Source of the DNA: Actinomycetota bacterium
GTDB taxonomy: Bacteria; Actinomycetota; Thermoleophilia; Solirubrobacterales; Solirubrobacteraceae
DNA length: 64,000 nucleotides
Direction: 5' to 3'
NCBI GenBank assembly: GCA_009699865.1
Contig: WLNJ01000004.1
Location: 19,479 to 83,478, forward strand
The notes beneath the pieces were generated by a model that saw only the letters and a list, made by a program, of their open reading frames with translations, did no database searches and was not told the DNA's origin. The first letter of the stretch is position 1, and every line of letters starts with the position of its first letter. The position numbers were made by a program, and so were the translations under genes. Of the stretch, positions 46,199-55,093 are shown one piece after another.

Positions 46199-49100
46199 AT
46201 GTCTGTTGAGACCACGATTGAGGTCGTGATGCCCGAAATGGGTGAGTCGGTGACCGAGGGAACAATCCTCGAATGGCACCGATCTGAAGGTGACCCAATC
46301 AACGTCGACGAAACGATCGTCGAAATCTCGACTGACAAGGTTGACGCGGAGGTTCCATCGCCGGCCAGTGGGATCGTCTCCAAGATCCTCGTAGCTGAGG
46401 GTGAGACGGTCAATGTCGGCCAGGTCATTGCTGAGATCACGCTCGGTGAGGGCGGCGAAGCTCCGGCGAAGGCGCCAGACGCACCAGTTGCTGAAACGAA
46501 CGGCAGTGGCACGGCTCCGGCTGCGGCATCCAATGGAACTTCAGCCCCCGAGGGCACAATCGTTTCCCCTGTCGCCAAGCGCGCAGCCGCTGACCTTGGC
46601 GTTGACCTCGGCACAGTCGCAGGCAGCGGCCGTGAGGGAAGGATCTTCAAGGACGATGTCCTTGCTGCAGCAACTGGCGGAGGCTCCGCCAAGAGCGCGG
46701 GTGGCTCCGTGAGTGCAACCCAACTCAAGGGCGGGGCGGCAACGCTTGCCAAGTACATGGACAAGAGCCGCTCGGTCCCAACCGCGACTTCCTTCCGCAA
46801 CCTCCCCGTTGGTGCACTTGATGCCCGCCGTAAGCAGCTCAAGGAAGCTGGATTGCGCGTTTCCTTTACGCACATCATCGCTTGGGCAATTGCCGTCGCC
46901 GCGACCGAGGACATGCCAGTCATGGCTAACCACTTTGAGGACCGCGATGGGAAGCCGTTCAACATCGACGATGGCCAGGTCAACCTTGGTCTCGCTGTTG
47001 ATGTTGAGAAGAAGGATGGCACCCGCACGCTGATGGTCCCTGTGATTCGCGACGCAGGACGACTTGACTTCGCAGCCTTCCTTGCTGCCTACGACGCGCT
47101 TGTTGATAAGGCTCGCGAGAACAAGCTGACCGCCGACGATCTCGTTGGCGGCAATGTGTCTCTCACTAACCCAGGCGGCCTCGGCACCGTGGCTTCAGTC
47201 CCACGACTGATGGAAGGCCAGGGCACGATCATCGCCGCTGGCGCTATTGGTTACCCGGCTGGTCTTGCTGACGCTGCCGCAGCGCTTGGCGCAGAGAAGT
47301 CAATGACGCTCACTTCGACTTACGACCACAGGATCATCCAAGGGGCTGAATCCGGAAGGTTCCTCGGCACGGTTGATTCACTGCTTCAGGGCGAACAGGG
47401 TTTCTATGAGCGCCTCTTCGGCGACCTAGGAGTGCAGTTGCCAGCCTTGCCTCAGAAGCCGGCCCCAACGCTTCCTTCAGCCGCTCCTGCGCTTGGAACC
47501 CGAGCCGGTGAGGACCCAAGCGTTGATCTTCTTCAGGCAGTCCAGGCAGCCACCTCGCTTGTCAAGGCGCATCGCACACACGGTCACCTTGCCGCTCATC
47601 TTGATCCGCTCGGCGCCGCGCCTCCTGGGGATCCAGCGCTTGATCCTGGACCGCTCTCGCTTACCGATGAGCTGATGGGCCGAATCCCGGCCAAGATTCT
47701 GCGCATGTTTGTTCCCGGCAAGACACTTGCCGAGGCACTTCCGCATTTGCGTGCCGTCTACTGCGGGACGACCGGTTACGAGAGCGAACATCTCGCCAGC
47801 CACGAGCAGCGAATGTGGTGGCGCGAGCAGGTTGAGGCTGGAACATTCCGCAAGCCGCTCACTCAGGACGAATCCGTTGCCCTGCTCAACCGTCTGACCG
47901 AGGTTGACGCGCTGGAACGCTTTATGCACAAGGCCTACCTTGGGCAGAAGCAGTTCTCGATTGAGGGCCTTGACATGACCGTGCCGATGCTTGATGAGCT
48001 CGTTCAGCTTGGTGCCGCCGAGGGCGCCCATGAGGTTGTTATTGGCATGGCTCACCGTGGCCGACTCAATGTCCTTGCCCACAACCTTGGCCGCTCTTAC
48101 GAGTCAATCTTCGCTGAGTTCGAAGGCGTTTCAACGCTTGAGGCGATCACGACAATTCCGCAAGGTGGCACGGGCGATGTCAAGTACCACCACGGGTCCC
48201 GCGGACGCCGCCCATTGCCGGACGGTGGCTCGGTGATTGTCAGGCTTGAGTCAAACCCAAGCCACCTTGAGTTTGTGACCCCAGTAATTGAGGGCGCGGC
48301 ACGCGCAGCTCAGACCCATCACGACGGTCCACTTCCAGACAGGGACCTCAACCGCGCTATGCCTGTGGCAATCCACGGCGACGCCGCCTTCCCAGGGCAG
48401 GGTGTCGTCGCCGAGACCCTCAACCTGCAGCTGCTTGAGGGCTACACGGTCGGGGGCACAGTGCACCTGATCCAGAACAACCAGATTGGCTTCACCACCA
48501 ACCCCAATGACAGCCGCTCAACGCGTTGGGCTTCAGATATCGCCAAGGGCTTTGACGTTCCTGTCATTCATGTCAACGCTGACGATGTTGAGGCATGCGT
48601 ACACGCCGTCCGTTTGGCTTTCGCATTCCGTCAGAAGTTCCGCCACGACGTTGTGATTGACCTGATCGGCTACCGCCGCTTCGGTCACAACGAGGCTGAC
48701 GAACCGCTTTACACGCAACCTGACATGTACGCCGTGATCAAGGACCACCTTCCTGTCCGCGAGATCTACGCAGCTGAGCTTGTTGAGCGCGGGGTCCTGA
48801 CCAAGAGTGAGGCTGACCTTCAGACCGAGAAGGTCTGGCAGCGTCTGACAGACGACCATCAGGCACTCAAGAGTGCCATTGAGAACCACACCACTCCCGA
48901 GCAGCAGACCGGCGAGTACCAACTGGACCGCACCCAGAGCCCGAATATCGAGACCGCTGTGTCCGCCAAGACTCTTCAGAAGGTTGCCAAGCAGCTCTTC
49001 ACCGTGCCGGATGGCTTCACGATTAACAAGAAGCTTGAGAAGCAGCTTGCCAAGCGCGTGGAAGAGATTCAGCCGGGCGGAGGTGTCACATGGGCCAACG

Positions 49101-50158
49101 CCGAGGCTCTCGCCTTCGCCACCCTGCTGATGGAAGGTAGCCCGATCCGTTTCACCGGTCAGGACACTGAGCGCGGCACGTTCAGCCAGCGGCACATGGT
49201 TCTCCACGATGCCAACGACGGCCATCCGTACACCCCGATTGCCAACCTGCCCAACGCCAAAGCTCCAATCGAAGTTCATAACTCACCACTCTCAGAGGCT
49301 GCCGCCTTGGCGTTTGAGTACGGCTACTCGCAGGAGGCCCCGCAGGCGCTTGTGCTGTGGGAGGCGCAGTTCGGCGACTTTGTCAACGGTGCCCAAGTGA
49401 TCGTTGACCAGTTCATCGCTAGCGGTATGTCCAAGTGGGGGCAGACGACGCGCCTCACGCTGATGCTCCCTCACGGTTATGAGGGGTCCGGCCCGGAACA
49501 TTCCTCCGCGAGGCTTGAACGCTTCCTCCAGCTAGCTGCCGAAGGCAACATGCGGATCACCAATCCGACCACGCCAGCCCAGTGGTTCCACCTCTTGCGC
49601 CGTCAGGCCAAGATCGCCAAATTGCGCCCGTTGATCGTGATGACGCCAAAGAGCTTGCTGCGACTTGCCCAGGCCACGAGTGACCCTGCGGAGTTCAGCG
49701 AGGGCGCGTTCCAACCTGTTCTGGCTGATCCGTTCATCAAGGATGACAGCCAAGTCACAAGGCTGATTCTCTGCTCTGGCAAGGTCTACTACGACCTTGC
49801 AGCCTCAACGCTGCGTGAGGCGGCCACGGAGACCGCGATCGGCCGTGTTGAGTTGCTCTACCCATTCCCGCAGCAGTCATTGCTGGCTCTCGTGGCCCGT
49901 TATCCGAACCTGCGTGAGGTCGTTTGGGTTCAGGAGGAGCCGCGCAACATGGGTGCCCGCGCACACATGTCACCGCGCCTGCTGCACATTCTTCCGAATG
50001 AGATTTCCTTCGGTTACATCGGCCGTCCTGAGCGAGCAAGCCCAGGCGAGGGGTATCCGGCCGCGCACGCGGACGAACAGAATCGGATTATCCGCACGGC
50101 TCTTGACCAGTCGGTGCCGGTCACGATGTACCCGGCGAAGCTGCCGGGCGAACGCTGA
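46199..50158 (+). CDS. kgd: 2-oxoglutarate dehydrogenase fusion: lipoyl + PSBD + E2 + E1
   Basis: 1319 residues. Residues 1-80 are a lipoyl domain with lipoyl Lys47 in EISTDKVDAE. An Ala/Pro linker is followed by a peripheral-subunit-binding domain at about 122-157 (SPVAKRAAADLGVDL, GREGRIFKDDVL). About 180-410 is the succinyltransferase core with catalytic His377 in TYDHRIIQGAESG. From about 430 the thiamine-diphosphate E1 domain runs to the end, with HRTHGHLAAHLDPLG, GMAHRGRLNVL (His619), GDAAFPGQGVVAETLN and GFTTNPNDSRSTRW. Mycobacterial Kgd and corynebacterial OdhA carry E2 and E1 but no lipoyl domain. Here one chain holds everything except E3. No frameshift. Very likely cytosolic and central to the TCA cycle. 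Confidence 0.95.
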   Translation: MSVETTIEVVMPEMGESVTEGTILEWHRSEGDPINVDETIVEISTDKVDAEVPSPASGIVSKILVAEGETVNVGQVIAEITLGEGGEAPAKAPDAPVAETNGSGTAPAAASNGTSAPEGTIVSPVAKRAAADLGVDLGTVAGSGREGRIFKDDVLAAATGGGSAKSAGGSVSATQLKGGAATLAKYMDKSRSVPTATSFRNLPVGALDARRKQLKEAGLRVSFTHIIAWAIAVAATEDMPVMANHFEDRDGKPFNIDDGQVNLGLAVDVEKKDGTRTLMVPVIRDAGRLDFAAFLAAYDALVDKARENKLTADDLVGGNVSLTNPGGLGTVASVPRLMEGQGTIIAAGAIGYPAGLADAAAALGAEKSMTLTSTYDHRIIQGAESGRFLGTVDSLLQGEQGFYERLFGDLGVQLPALPQKPAPTLPSAAPALGTRAGEDPSVDLLQAVQAATSLVKAHRTHGHLAAHLDPLGAAPPGDPALDPGPLSLTDELMGRIPAKILRMFVPGKTLAEALPHLRAVYCGTTGYESEHLASHEQRMWWREQVEAGTFRKPLTQDESVALLNRLTEVDALERFMHKAYLGQKQFSIEGLDMTVPMLDELVQLGAAEGAHEVVIGMAHRGRLNVLAHNLGRSYESIFAEFEGVSTLEAITTIPQGGTGDVKYHHGSRGRRPLPDGGSVIVRLESNPSHLEFVTPVIEGAARAAQTHHDGPLPDRDLNRAMPVAIHGDAAFPGQGVVAETLNLQLLEGYTVGGTVHLIQNNQIGFTTNPNDSRSTRWASDIAKGFDVPVIHVNADDVEACVHAVRLAFAFRQKFRHDVVIDLIGYRRFGHNEADEPLYTQPDMYAVIKDHLPVREIYAAELVERGVLTKSEADLQTEKVWQRLTDDHQALKSAIENHTTPEQQTGEYQLDRTQSPNIETAVSAKTLQKVAKQLFTVPDGFTINKKLEKQLAKRVEEIQPGGGVTWANAEALAFATLLMEGSPIRFTGQDTERGTFSQRHMVLHDANDGHPYTPIANLPNAKAPIEVHNSPLSEAAALAFEYGYSQEAPQALVLWEAQFGDFVNGAQVIVDQFIASGMSKWGQTTRLTLMLPHGYEGSGPEHSSARLERFLQLAAEGNMRITNPTTPAQWFHLLRRQAKIAKLRPLIVMTPKSLLRLAQATSDPAEFSEGAFQPVLADPFIKDDSQVTRLILCSGKVYYDLAASTLREAATETAIGRVELLYPFPQQSLLALVARYPNLREVVWVQEEPRNMGARAHMSPRLLHILPNEISFGYIGRPERASPGEGYPAAHADEQNRIIRTALDQSVPVTMYPAKLPGER

Positions 50159-50225
50159 CCTGGATCGCCAGAACCGTTGAGCTGCCGCCGCGCCGGCTCA
50201 GCCTGACTTTGATGAGGGGGACGGC

Positions 50226-50699
50226 ATGAGCACAACCAAGCTGTGGGTCTTGCGTCATGGAGATGCCGAGGAGCCAGGGACCAAACCGGATGCGGAGCGT
50301 GAGCTGACGGAAACGGGACTTGATGAGGCCCGGGCCGCTGGGGCTGCCCTGAAGGCCTTGGGTGCAGTCCCGGACCTAATCCTTGCCAGCCCACGCGTAA
50401 GGGCGCAGCAGACAGCTACAGCCGCTGCCGGTGAGCTTGGGCTTGAGTTCGAGACCCACCAGCCACTCTCCGGGGGCTTCACTGCCACCGATGCGCTGGC
50501 AGTTCTAGCCGGCAGAGCGGGCCAAACGGTTGTGTTGATTGGGCACATGCCTGACTTGGCCATTGTCGTGCGTGACCTGTCCGGAGCGGCTGTGGCGTTA
50601 CGCACCGGTGGCTTGGCTTTGCTGAGGGGCGAAGGCGCAGCGTTTGAGCTTGCCGTCCTGCTGCGCCCGCGTGAAACAGGGGCAATCGCCACCTTCTGA
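50226..50699 (+). CDS. SixA-type histidine phosphatase
   Basis: 157 residues with the phospho-His catalytic RHG motif in LWVLRHGDAEEPG at the N-terminus, a conserved Arg in SPRVRAQQTA, and a second His in VLIGHMPDLA. This is the short SixA branch of the histidine phosphatase superfamily, which can remove phosphate from phospho-His of HPt domains or act on small metabolites. ATG is preceded by GAGGGGG. It follows kgd by 67 bp. Confidence 0.88.
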   Translation: MSTTKLWVLRHGDAEEPGTKPDAERELTETGLDEARAAGAALKALGAVPDLILASPRVRAQQTATAAAGELGLEFETHQPLSGGFTATDALAVLAGRAGQTVVLIGHMPDLAIVVRDLSGAAVALRTGGLALLRGEGAAFELAVLLRPRETGAIATF

Positions 50700-50767
50700 C
50701 ACAACTTGCGGCCGTGCCAGCTATTATGATTTTCAAGAGAGATACGCAGTGCCAATGGAGGAGAGTC

Positions 50768-51490
50768 ATGACCCGTAGATCGATCAGCATCGTCGTAGCA
50801 GCAACAACCGTGGCTGTGGCCATGTGCGCCGTGGCGCCAGCAGGAGCTACAACGCCCCCCTACACGATGCAGAAGCATGTGTATGGCAAGCGTTACTGCG
50901 AGATGGCTGCCGTGTTCCTTGAAGGACAAGGCCTCAAGGTCGACATCTACAACAGTTTCAACCAGAGCACCTGCCCAACCTCCCTGTGGAACAGCGCCAT
51001 CACGGGCTCAGCGATGAACGCTGCCAAGACCGCGCTCGGAGCTATCGCAATCGCAACCAACGGACCACGCTGGTGGAGCTTTGATGAGATCGGCGGCGTC
51101 ATGGCGCCACAGGTTGTCAAGTTCGGAAATCTTGGCCTTCAGCACGCCGCGGTTCTGCACTTCGCTGGGCTCGCTCAGCCACCAGCATTCACGGAGTTCC
51201 AGGTCATCCGCACAAGCACTTGGGTCTGGAATAAGGGCACGTATGTGCGGGTCCTTACCTCCCCAGCAGGCAGGAAGTTCATCATGCAGTCTTGGACGAC
51301 TCAGGTCAGCACCAAGGTCACAGCGAGCAAGGTCAATACGCTCGCAACCGGTGCCCATCCACTGCTCACGCTTCCCGCGGGCTGGAAGTACAAGGCTTAC
51401 AAGGCGACTAAAAAGGTCACCGTTGTTGCCCCAGGCACGATGCAACTCGTGCAGGACAACTTGAAGAACGTTTACTCGCGCCTACCGTGA
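50768..51490 (+). CDS. Secreted protein of unknown function
   Basis: 240 residues from ATG at 50768, chosen for the GGAGGAG site 5 bases upstream and because the signal peptide then starts correctly (MTRRSISIVVAATTVAVAMC, cleavage near AGA-TT). The mature part has several Trp and two Cys (KRYCEMAAVFLE, STCPTSLWN) that could pair. Notable stretches are WWSFDEIGGVMAP and VVAPGTMQLVQDNL. No repeat, anchor or known domain was recognised. Flanked by unrelated genes; 29 bp before the GST-like gene. Confidence 0.7.
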   Translation: MTRRSISIVVAATTVAVAMCAVAPAGATTPPYTMQKHVYGKRYCEMAAVFLEGQGLKVDIYNSFNQSTCPTSLWNSAITGSAMNAAKTALGAIAIATNGPRWWSFDEIGGVMAPQVVKFGNLGLQHAAVLHFAGLAQPPAFTEFQVIRTSTWVWNKGTYVRVLTSPAGRKFIMQSWTTQVSTKVTASKVNTLATGAHPLLTLPAGWKYKAYKATKKVTVVAPGTMQLVQDNLKNVYSRLP

Positions 51491-51519
51491 TCAGCGGAAG
51501 GGCTAGGGTATCGGCGTAG

Positions 51520-52755
51520 ATGGGCAAACCTGTTCTCTACGCAATGCGTTCTTCGCTGTACTCCAGCAAAGCGCGTTCCTACCTTCTCAAACAGGGCATT
51601 GACTTCACTGAACGACCGCCGGGCGACCCTCGTTATGCGACGGAGGTAACGCCGGCGATTGGTCGTTGGATCATCCCCGTGCTGCAGACAGCTGACGGTG
51701 AGCTGATCCAAGACACAGAGGACATCATCGCCCACCTTGACGCCTCCGTTCCGCAGGAGCGCTCGGCGTTTCCGCCTAGCGGTGTTATCGCTGTGATCGC
51801 GAGAATGCTCGACATGCTTGGCAGTGAGGGCTTGATGCGTCCGGCCCTGCACTTCCGTTGGAACTTCGACGAGCACAACATGCCATTTGTGCTGGAGGAC
51901 TTCGGCCGGGGTTTGGTTCTACCAGGGGCATCGAATGCGTTTGAGGCGACCAGCTGGGACTTTGGTGAGGACTTCGGCGCCGGTGGTGACAAGGAAGCCA
52001 GAGCGCAGGTAGCCGAATTCGCGGGCAACAGAATGCGCGAGCTGACCGTGGACTTTGGTGTCAACGAGGAGACCATTCCTGAGGTTGAGCGCTCGTACTC
52101 AGAGTTCCTCAGCTTGCTGTCAGCCCACTTCGAGCGCTCCCCTTATCTGCTGGGCGGGCGACCAACCCTCGCTGACTACGCCCTGATGGCGCCGCTCTAC
52201 GCCCATCTCTCACGTGACCCGTATCCGTCGATGATCATGAAGCGCGACGCCTGGCCGGTCTGGAGCTGGGTTGAGCGCATGCTTGTGCCGATCGCTGGCA
52301 CCGGCCAATACGGAGAGGTCCCATCTGATCTGTTCTCTGATGATGCTCTTCCGCAGACCCTTTTGGACCTACTTGCCTACGTCGGCCGCGAGATGGTCGA
52401 GGACATTGCTGCCACCGTTGCATTCATTGACACCTACCTCGCTGACTCTCCTGATGTGAGCGAGGGCGACATCATTGCTGGCAAGGCCACCCGCCGTGCG
52501 CTTGGGAAGGTCACATGGACCTGGCGTGGGCACGAGGTCACAACACACTCAATTCCCTACCGGGTTCTCCATCTGCAGAACATTCAGGCGGAGTTCGACC
52601 GGCTTGATTCCGACAAGCAGAGCCAGGTTCGCGGGGTCTTCGCTGACGCTGGCCTTGAGCTGTTCTTAGACCTCAAGCCTCGCCGCCGTGTTGAGCGGGC
52701 TGACAACGTTGAAGTTTGGGGAGCTGAGCAGGACCCAACGCTCACGCCGCGCTAG
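51520..52755 (+). CDS. Glutathione S-transferase-like protein with long C-terminal extension
   Basis: 411 residues. N-terminal thioredoxin-like domain (residues 1-85; LYAMRSSLYSSKARSYLLKQ, the IIPVLQTADG cis-Pro region and DTEDIIAHLD) resembles GSTs. The helical domain (about 165-260; YLLGGRPTLADYALMAPLYAHL) has the N-capping/hydrophobic staple pattern. The last 130 residues (helical, EFDRLDSDKQSQVRGVF) are not part of a normal GST of about 220 residues. Actinobacteria mostly lack glutathione, so the ligand is uncertain. The stop lies inside a GC-rich hairpin. Confidence 0.78.
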   Translation: MGKPVLYAMRSSLYSSKARSYLLKQGIDFTERPPGDPRYATEVTPAIGRWIIPVLQTADGELIQDTEDIIAHLDASVPQERSAFPPSGVIAVIARMLDMLGSEGLMRPALHFRWNFDEHNMPFVLEDFGRGLVLPGASNAFEATSWDFGEDFGAGGDKEARAQVAEFAGNRMRELTVDFGVNEETIPEVERSYSEFLSLLSAHFERSPYLLGGRPTLADYALMAPLYAHLSRDPYPSMIMKRDAWPVWSWVERMLVPIAGTGQYGEVPSDLFSDDALPQTLLDLLAYVGREMVEDIAATVAFIDTYLADSPDVSEGDIIAGKATRRALGKVTWTWRGHEVTTHSIPYRVLHLQNIQAEFDRLDSDKQSQVRGVFADAGLELFLDLKPRRRVERADNVEVWGAEQDPTLTPR

Positions 52756-52767
52756 TAGCGCGGCGTG
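52743..52767. terminator. GC-rich bidirectional hairpin
   Basis: CACGCCGCGCT (52743-52753) and AGCGCGGCGTG (52757-52767), a perfect 11-bp stem with loop AGT, overlapping the GST-like stop codon. It lies between convergent genes, ending 18 bp before the stop of the minus-strand small gene, so it may end both transcripts. No U-tract. Confidence 0.55.
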
Positions 52768-52784
52768 GCCCCTGGTTGTTGTGG

Positions 52785-53084
52785 TCAGACAGTCAGTGCG
52801 ACCGGCGAGGCGACGATGGCCGCGAAGTGGCCGTTGTCAGCTCTAGCCGGTGGGGCAACCGTGCCCATAACGGCGGCACCGGTTCGGTCAGCAATCTTTG
52901 CGAGCAGGTAGGCGAGTCGGTCACGGCGGCGAGTGCCCTCGACGCTTGCGTCAGACTCCCACCCAGCGTTCTCGCCGGGGATCACAACGGTGACCTGATC
53001 CGGATGAAGTGCTGCCGCTTCCTCTACGAGGAGGTGGTCTGTGCTGCCCGTGGTTTCGTCTGCGATGAGGAGGATGTTTTTCAT
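52785..53084 (-). CDS. Small hypothetical protein divergent from bcp
   Basis: 99 residues from ATG at 53084, chosen because GGGAAGG lies 6 bases upstream; a longer open frame runs into the shared promoter region. The N-terminus MKNILLIADETTGSTDHLL begins like a universal-stress/flavodoxin-type beta-alpha unit, then DQVTVVIPGENAGW and a basic helix RRRDRLAYLLAKIADRTG. Too short for a full UspA (about 140 residues), and I do not assign it. Divergence from a peroxiredoxin suggests a stress link. Confidence 0.6.
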   Translation of the reverse strand: MKNILLIADETTGSTDHLLVEEAAALHPDQVTVVIPGENAGWESDASVEGTRRRDRLAYLLAKIADRTGAAVMGTVAPPARADNGHFAAIVASPVALTV

Positions 53085-53102
53085 GGTTGTACCTTCCCGC
53101 TC

Positions 53103-53127
53103 GTTTATCAATCTCTGATTAACAAAC
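53103..53127. promoter_or_regulatory. Imperfect palindrome in the bcp divergent gap (operator candidate)
   Basis: GTTTATCAATC (53103-53113) and GATTAACAAAC (53117-53127) match as an inverted repeat at 9 of 11 positions around TCT. It is AT-rich against a GC-rich background and lies 19 bp upstream of the minus-strand small gene start. It may be a regulator site; no protein is identified. Confidence 0.4.
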
Positions 53128-53199
53128 ACACAAACCGAGCGAAAGAGTTGCGCTCTCCAGACGAATTGGGGGTGTTTCGCGGCAAAGATTTCGTTAAGA

Positions 53200-53211
53200 C
53201 TGTCTAGACAG
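53200..53211. promoter_or_regulatory. 12-bp perfect palindrome upstream of bcp
   Basis: CTGTCTAGACAG at 53200-53211 is a perfect palindrome 34 bp upstream of the bcp ATG, where an operator overlapping the promoter or start site would lie. A 12-mer perfect palindrome can occur by chance, so support is modest. Confidence 0.35.
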
Positions 53212-53245
53212 GCATTGCCCGCCCTAACAACAACAGGAGACACAG

Positions 53246-53710
53246 ATGCTCGAAGTAGGAACCAAAGCCCCAGATTTCACCCTTCCCAACCAAGCTGACG
53301 AGCCCGTCAAGCTCTCGTCGCTTAAGGGCAGCCCGGTCGTTCTTTACTTCTACCCCAAGGCTGACACGCCCGGATGCACCACCCAGGCGTGCGGCATTCG
53401 TGACAACGAGGCCGAGTACCGCAAGGCTGGGGCAACGGTCCTTGGCGTGTCACCAGACAAGCCCGCCAAGATCGCCAAGTTCGATGTCAAGCACAGCCTC
53501 GGCTTCACGCTCCTCGGGGACGAGGACCATGCTGTCTGTGAGAAGTACGGCGTCTGGGTTGAGAAGTCGATGTACGGCAAGCAGTACATGGGTGTCCAAC
53601 GCGCCACGTTCGTTATCGACGCTGCTGGGAAGATTGCGCATGTCATCCCCAAGGTCTCACCCAAGACCCACGACGAACTGGTGCTCAAGGCTCTCGCTGA
53701 GCTTGGATAG
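53246..53710 (+). CDS. bcp: Thiol peroxidase Bcp (atypical 2-Cys/1-Cys peroxiredoxin)
   Basis: 154 residues; reduces hydrogen peroxide and organic peroxides using thioredoxin-type donors. The BCP/PrxQ signature PKADTPGCTTQACGIRD holds the peroxidatic Cys44 and a Cys49 five residues later as resolving candidate, so an atypical 2-Cys mechanism is likely. The start MLEVGTKAPDFTLPNQ and the EKYGVWVEKSMYGKQYMG loop are family-typical. An AGGAG lies 8 bases before the ATG. Divergent gap carries two palindromes. Confidence 0.95.
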   Translation: MLEVGTKAPDFTLPNQADEPVKLSSLKGSPVVLYFYPKADTPGCTTQACGIRDNEAEYRKAGATVLGVSPDKPAKIAKFDVKHSLGFTLLGDEDHAVCEKYGVWVEKSMYGKQYMGVQRATFVIDAAGKIAHVIPKVSPKTHDELVLKALAELG

Positions 53711-53761
53711 GGCCCTCGGGCCTGGCGCCGTCGCTTGCCGAGGCGTGGGAGACTTCACCAA

Positions 53762-55057
53762 GTGACATCGTCCACGCCGCCCAAGGCAAAACAACCCCGC
53801 CCCGTCCAGACTTGGCACTTCGCCCGCCGCACCCCGGGCTTCCTGACCGATCTCCAGAAGGAGCACGGGGATGTATTTGGCATTCACTTCCAGAAGCGGC
53901 CCTGGACAATCGTTGCCCACCCTGATGCGGTTAAACAAGTCTTCACCGCTCCCACAAGCGCACTCCGCGCTGGTAGCGGCAACGAGATCCTCGGACCACC
54001 ACTGGGGCAGCATTCACTCCTGTTGCTTGATGGGGCCGAGCACATGCGTCAGCGGCGGATGCTCCTTCCCTCGTTCCATGGGGAGAAGCTCGCACTCCAG
54101 AAGGCTGCCATGGAGCGCGTGGCCGAGCAGCAAGTAGCGCTGATGCCACGCGGCACCCCCTTTGCGCTGCGGCCCCGGATGCAGTCAATTGCGCTTGAGG
54201 TGATCATGGAAGTGGTATTGGGCACTGCGGCCACCGGTGTTCAGCACGACACACTCTCCAAGGCTGTCGAGGACCTCCTCGAGTGGCTAATGGTCCCACG
54301 GAGGCTCATCACCACCGGGATGCTCGGGCCCAAGCATCCAGTCGTGAAGTGGATGTTCCGGTCAGTGCTCCAACCGCTCGACCAAGGCCTCTACGCACTG
54401 ATTGCCGAGCGACGGCTGGCAACCGACCTTGACGAGCGCGACGACATCCTTTCGATGATGCTCCTCGCCCGCGATGAGGAGGGGAACCCGATGAGCGACG
54501 CTGAAGTCCGCGACGAACTCGTCACCCTGATCGTGGCTGGCCACGAGACGACCTCCACAGCCCTCTCGTGGGCTTTCGAGCGCTTAAGCAGGGATCCGGC
54601 CGGGTTGGCCCGTCTTGAGGCTGAATCGCACACAGACGCGACCGAGTGGTCAGATGCGGTTGCCAAGGAGGCACTCCGCCTTAGGCCCGTCCTGGACTTT
54701 GTGGTCCGGGCAGTGCACGAGCCAATCGAGATCGCTGGCTACAACTTCGTTCCAGGCGACATTGTCACCCCATGCATCAAGCTCGTTCATATGCGGGAAG
54801 ACATTTATCCCGACGCTGAGGCCTTCAAGCCAGAACGCTGGCTGGACACTAAGCCCGGCACTTACACATGGATTCCATTCGGCGGGGGGACGCGCAGGTG
54901 CATCGGCCTCTCCTTCGCAATGGCGGAGATGGATGTCGTCTTGAGGGCAGTGGCCCGCAGCGCCCATGTTGAGCCAGTTGGCGACGAAGAGCACGCAGTT
55001 AGCCGCTTCATCACCTCGTCGCCATCCCGTGGTGGCGAAGTTCTTATCCCTGCCTGA
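53762..55057 (+). CDS. Cytochrome P450
   Basis: 431 residues from GTG at 53762 (TSSTPPKAKQPRP), preferred over an in-frame TTG nine codons upstream; GGGAGA lies about 9 bases before it. P450 landmarks are complete: I-helix TLIVAGHETTSTALSW, K-helix KEALRLRP (ExxR), the PERF-like FKPERW and the heme loop FGGGTRRCIGLSFA with ligand Cys380. There is no membrane anchor, so it is soluble and needs a ferredoxin/reductase pair, none of which is adjacent. Substrate unknown. Confidence 0.94.
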   Translation: MTSSTPPKAKQPRPVQTWHFARRTPGFLTDLQKEHGDVFGIHFQKRPWTIVAHPDAVKQVFTAPTSALRAGSGNEILGPPLGQHSLLLLDGAEHMRQRRMLLPSFHGEKLALQKAAMERVAEQQVALMPRGTPFALRPRMQSIALEVIMEVVLGTAATGVQHDTLSKAVEDLLEWLMVPRRLITTGMLGPKHPVVKWMFRSVLQPLDQGLYALIAERRLATDLDERDDILSMMLLARDEEGNPMSDAEVRDELVTLIVAGHETTSTALSWAFERLSRDPAGLARLEAESHTDATEWSDAVAKEALRLRPVLDFVVRAVHEPIEIAGYNFVPGDIVTPCIKLVHMREDIYPDAEAFKPERWLDTKPGTYTWIPFGGGTRRCIGLSFAMAEMDVVLRAVARSAHVEPVGDEEHAVSRFITSSPSRGGEVLIPA

Positions 55058-55093
55058 CCTAGCGCGGCCGGGCCTGCCGATACGCTCCGCGTC

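Noticed and set aside
46189..47028. 279-codon open frame antisense to the 5' end of kgd
   Set aside because: Low-complexity Ser/Ala/Pro shadow of the Ala-Pro linker and E2 region.
48533..49279. 248-codon open frame antisense to the E1 domain of kgd
   Set aside because: Reverse shadow of a strongly supported gene.
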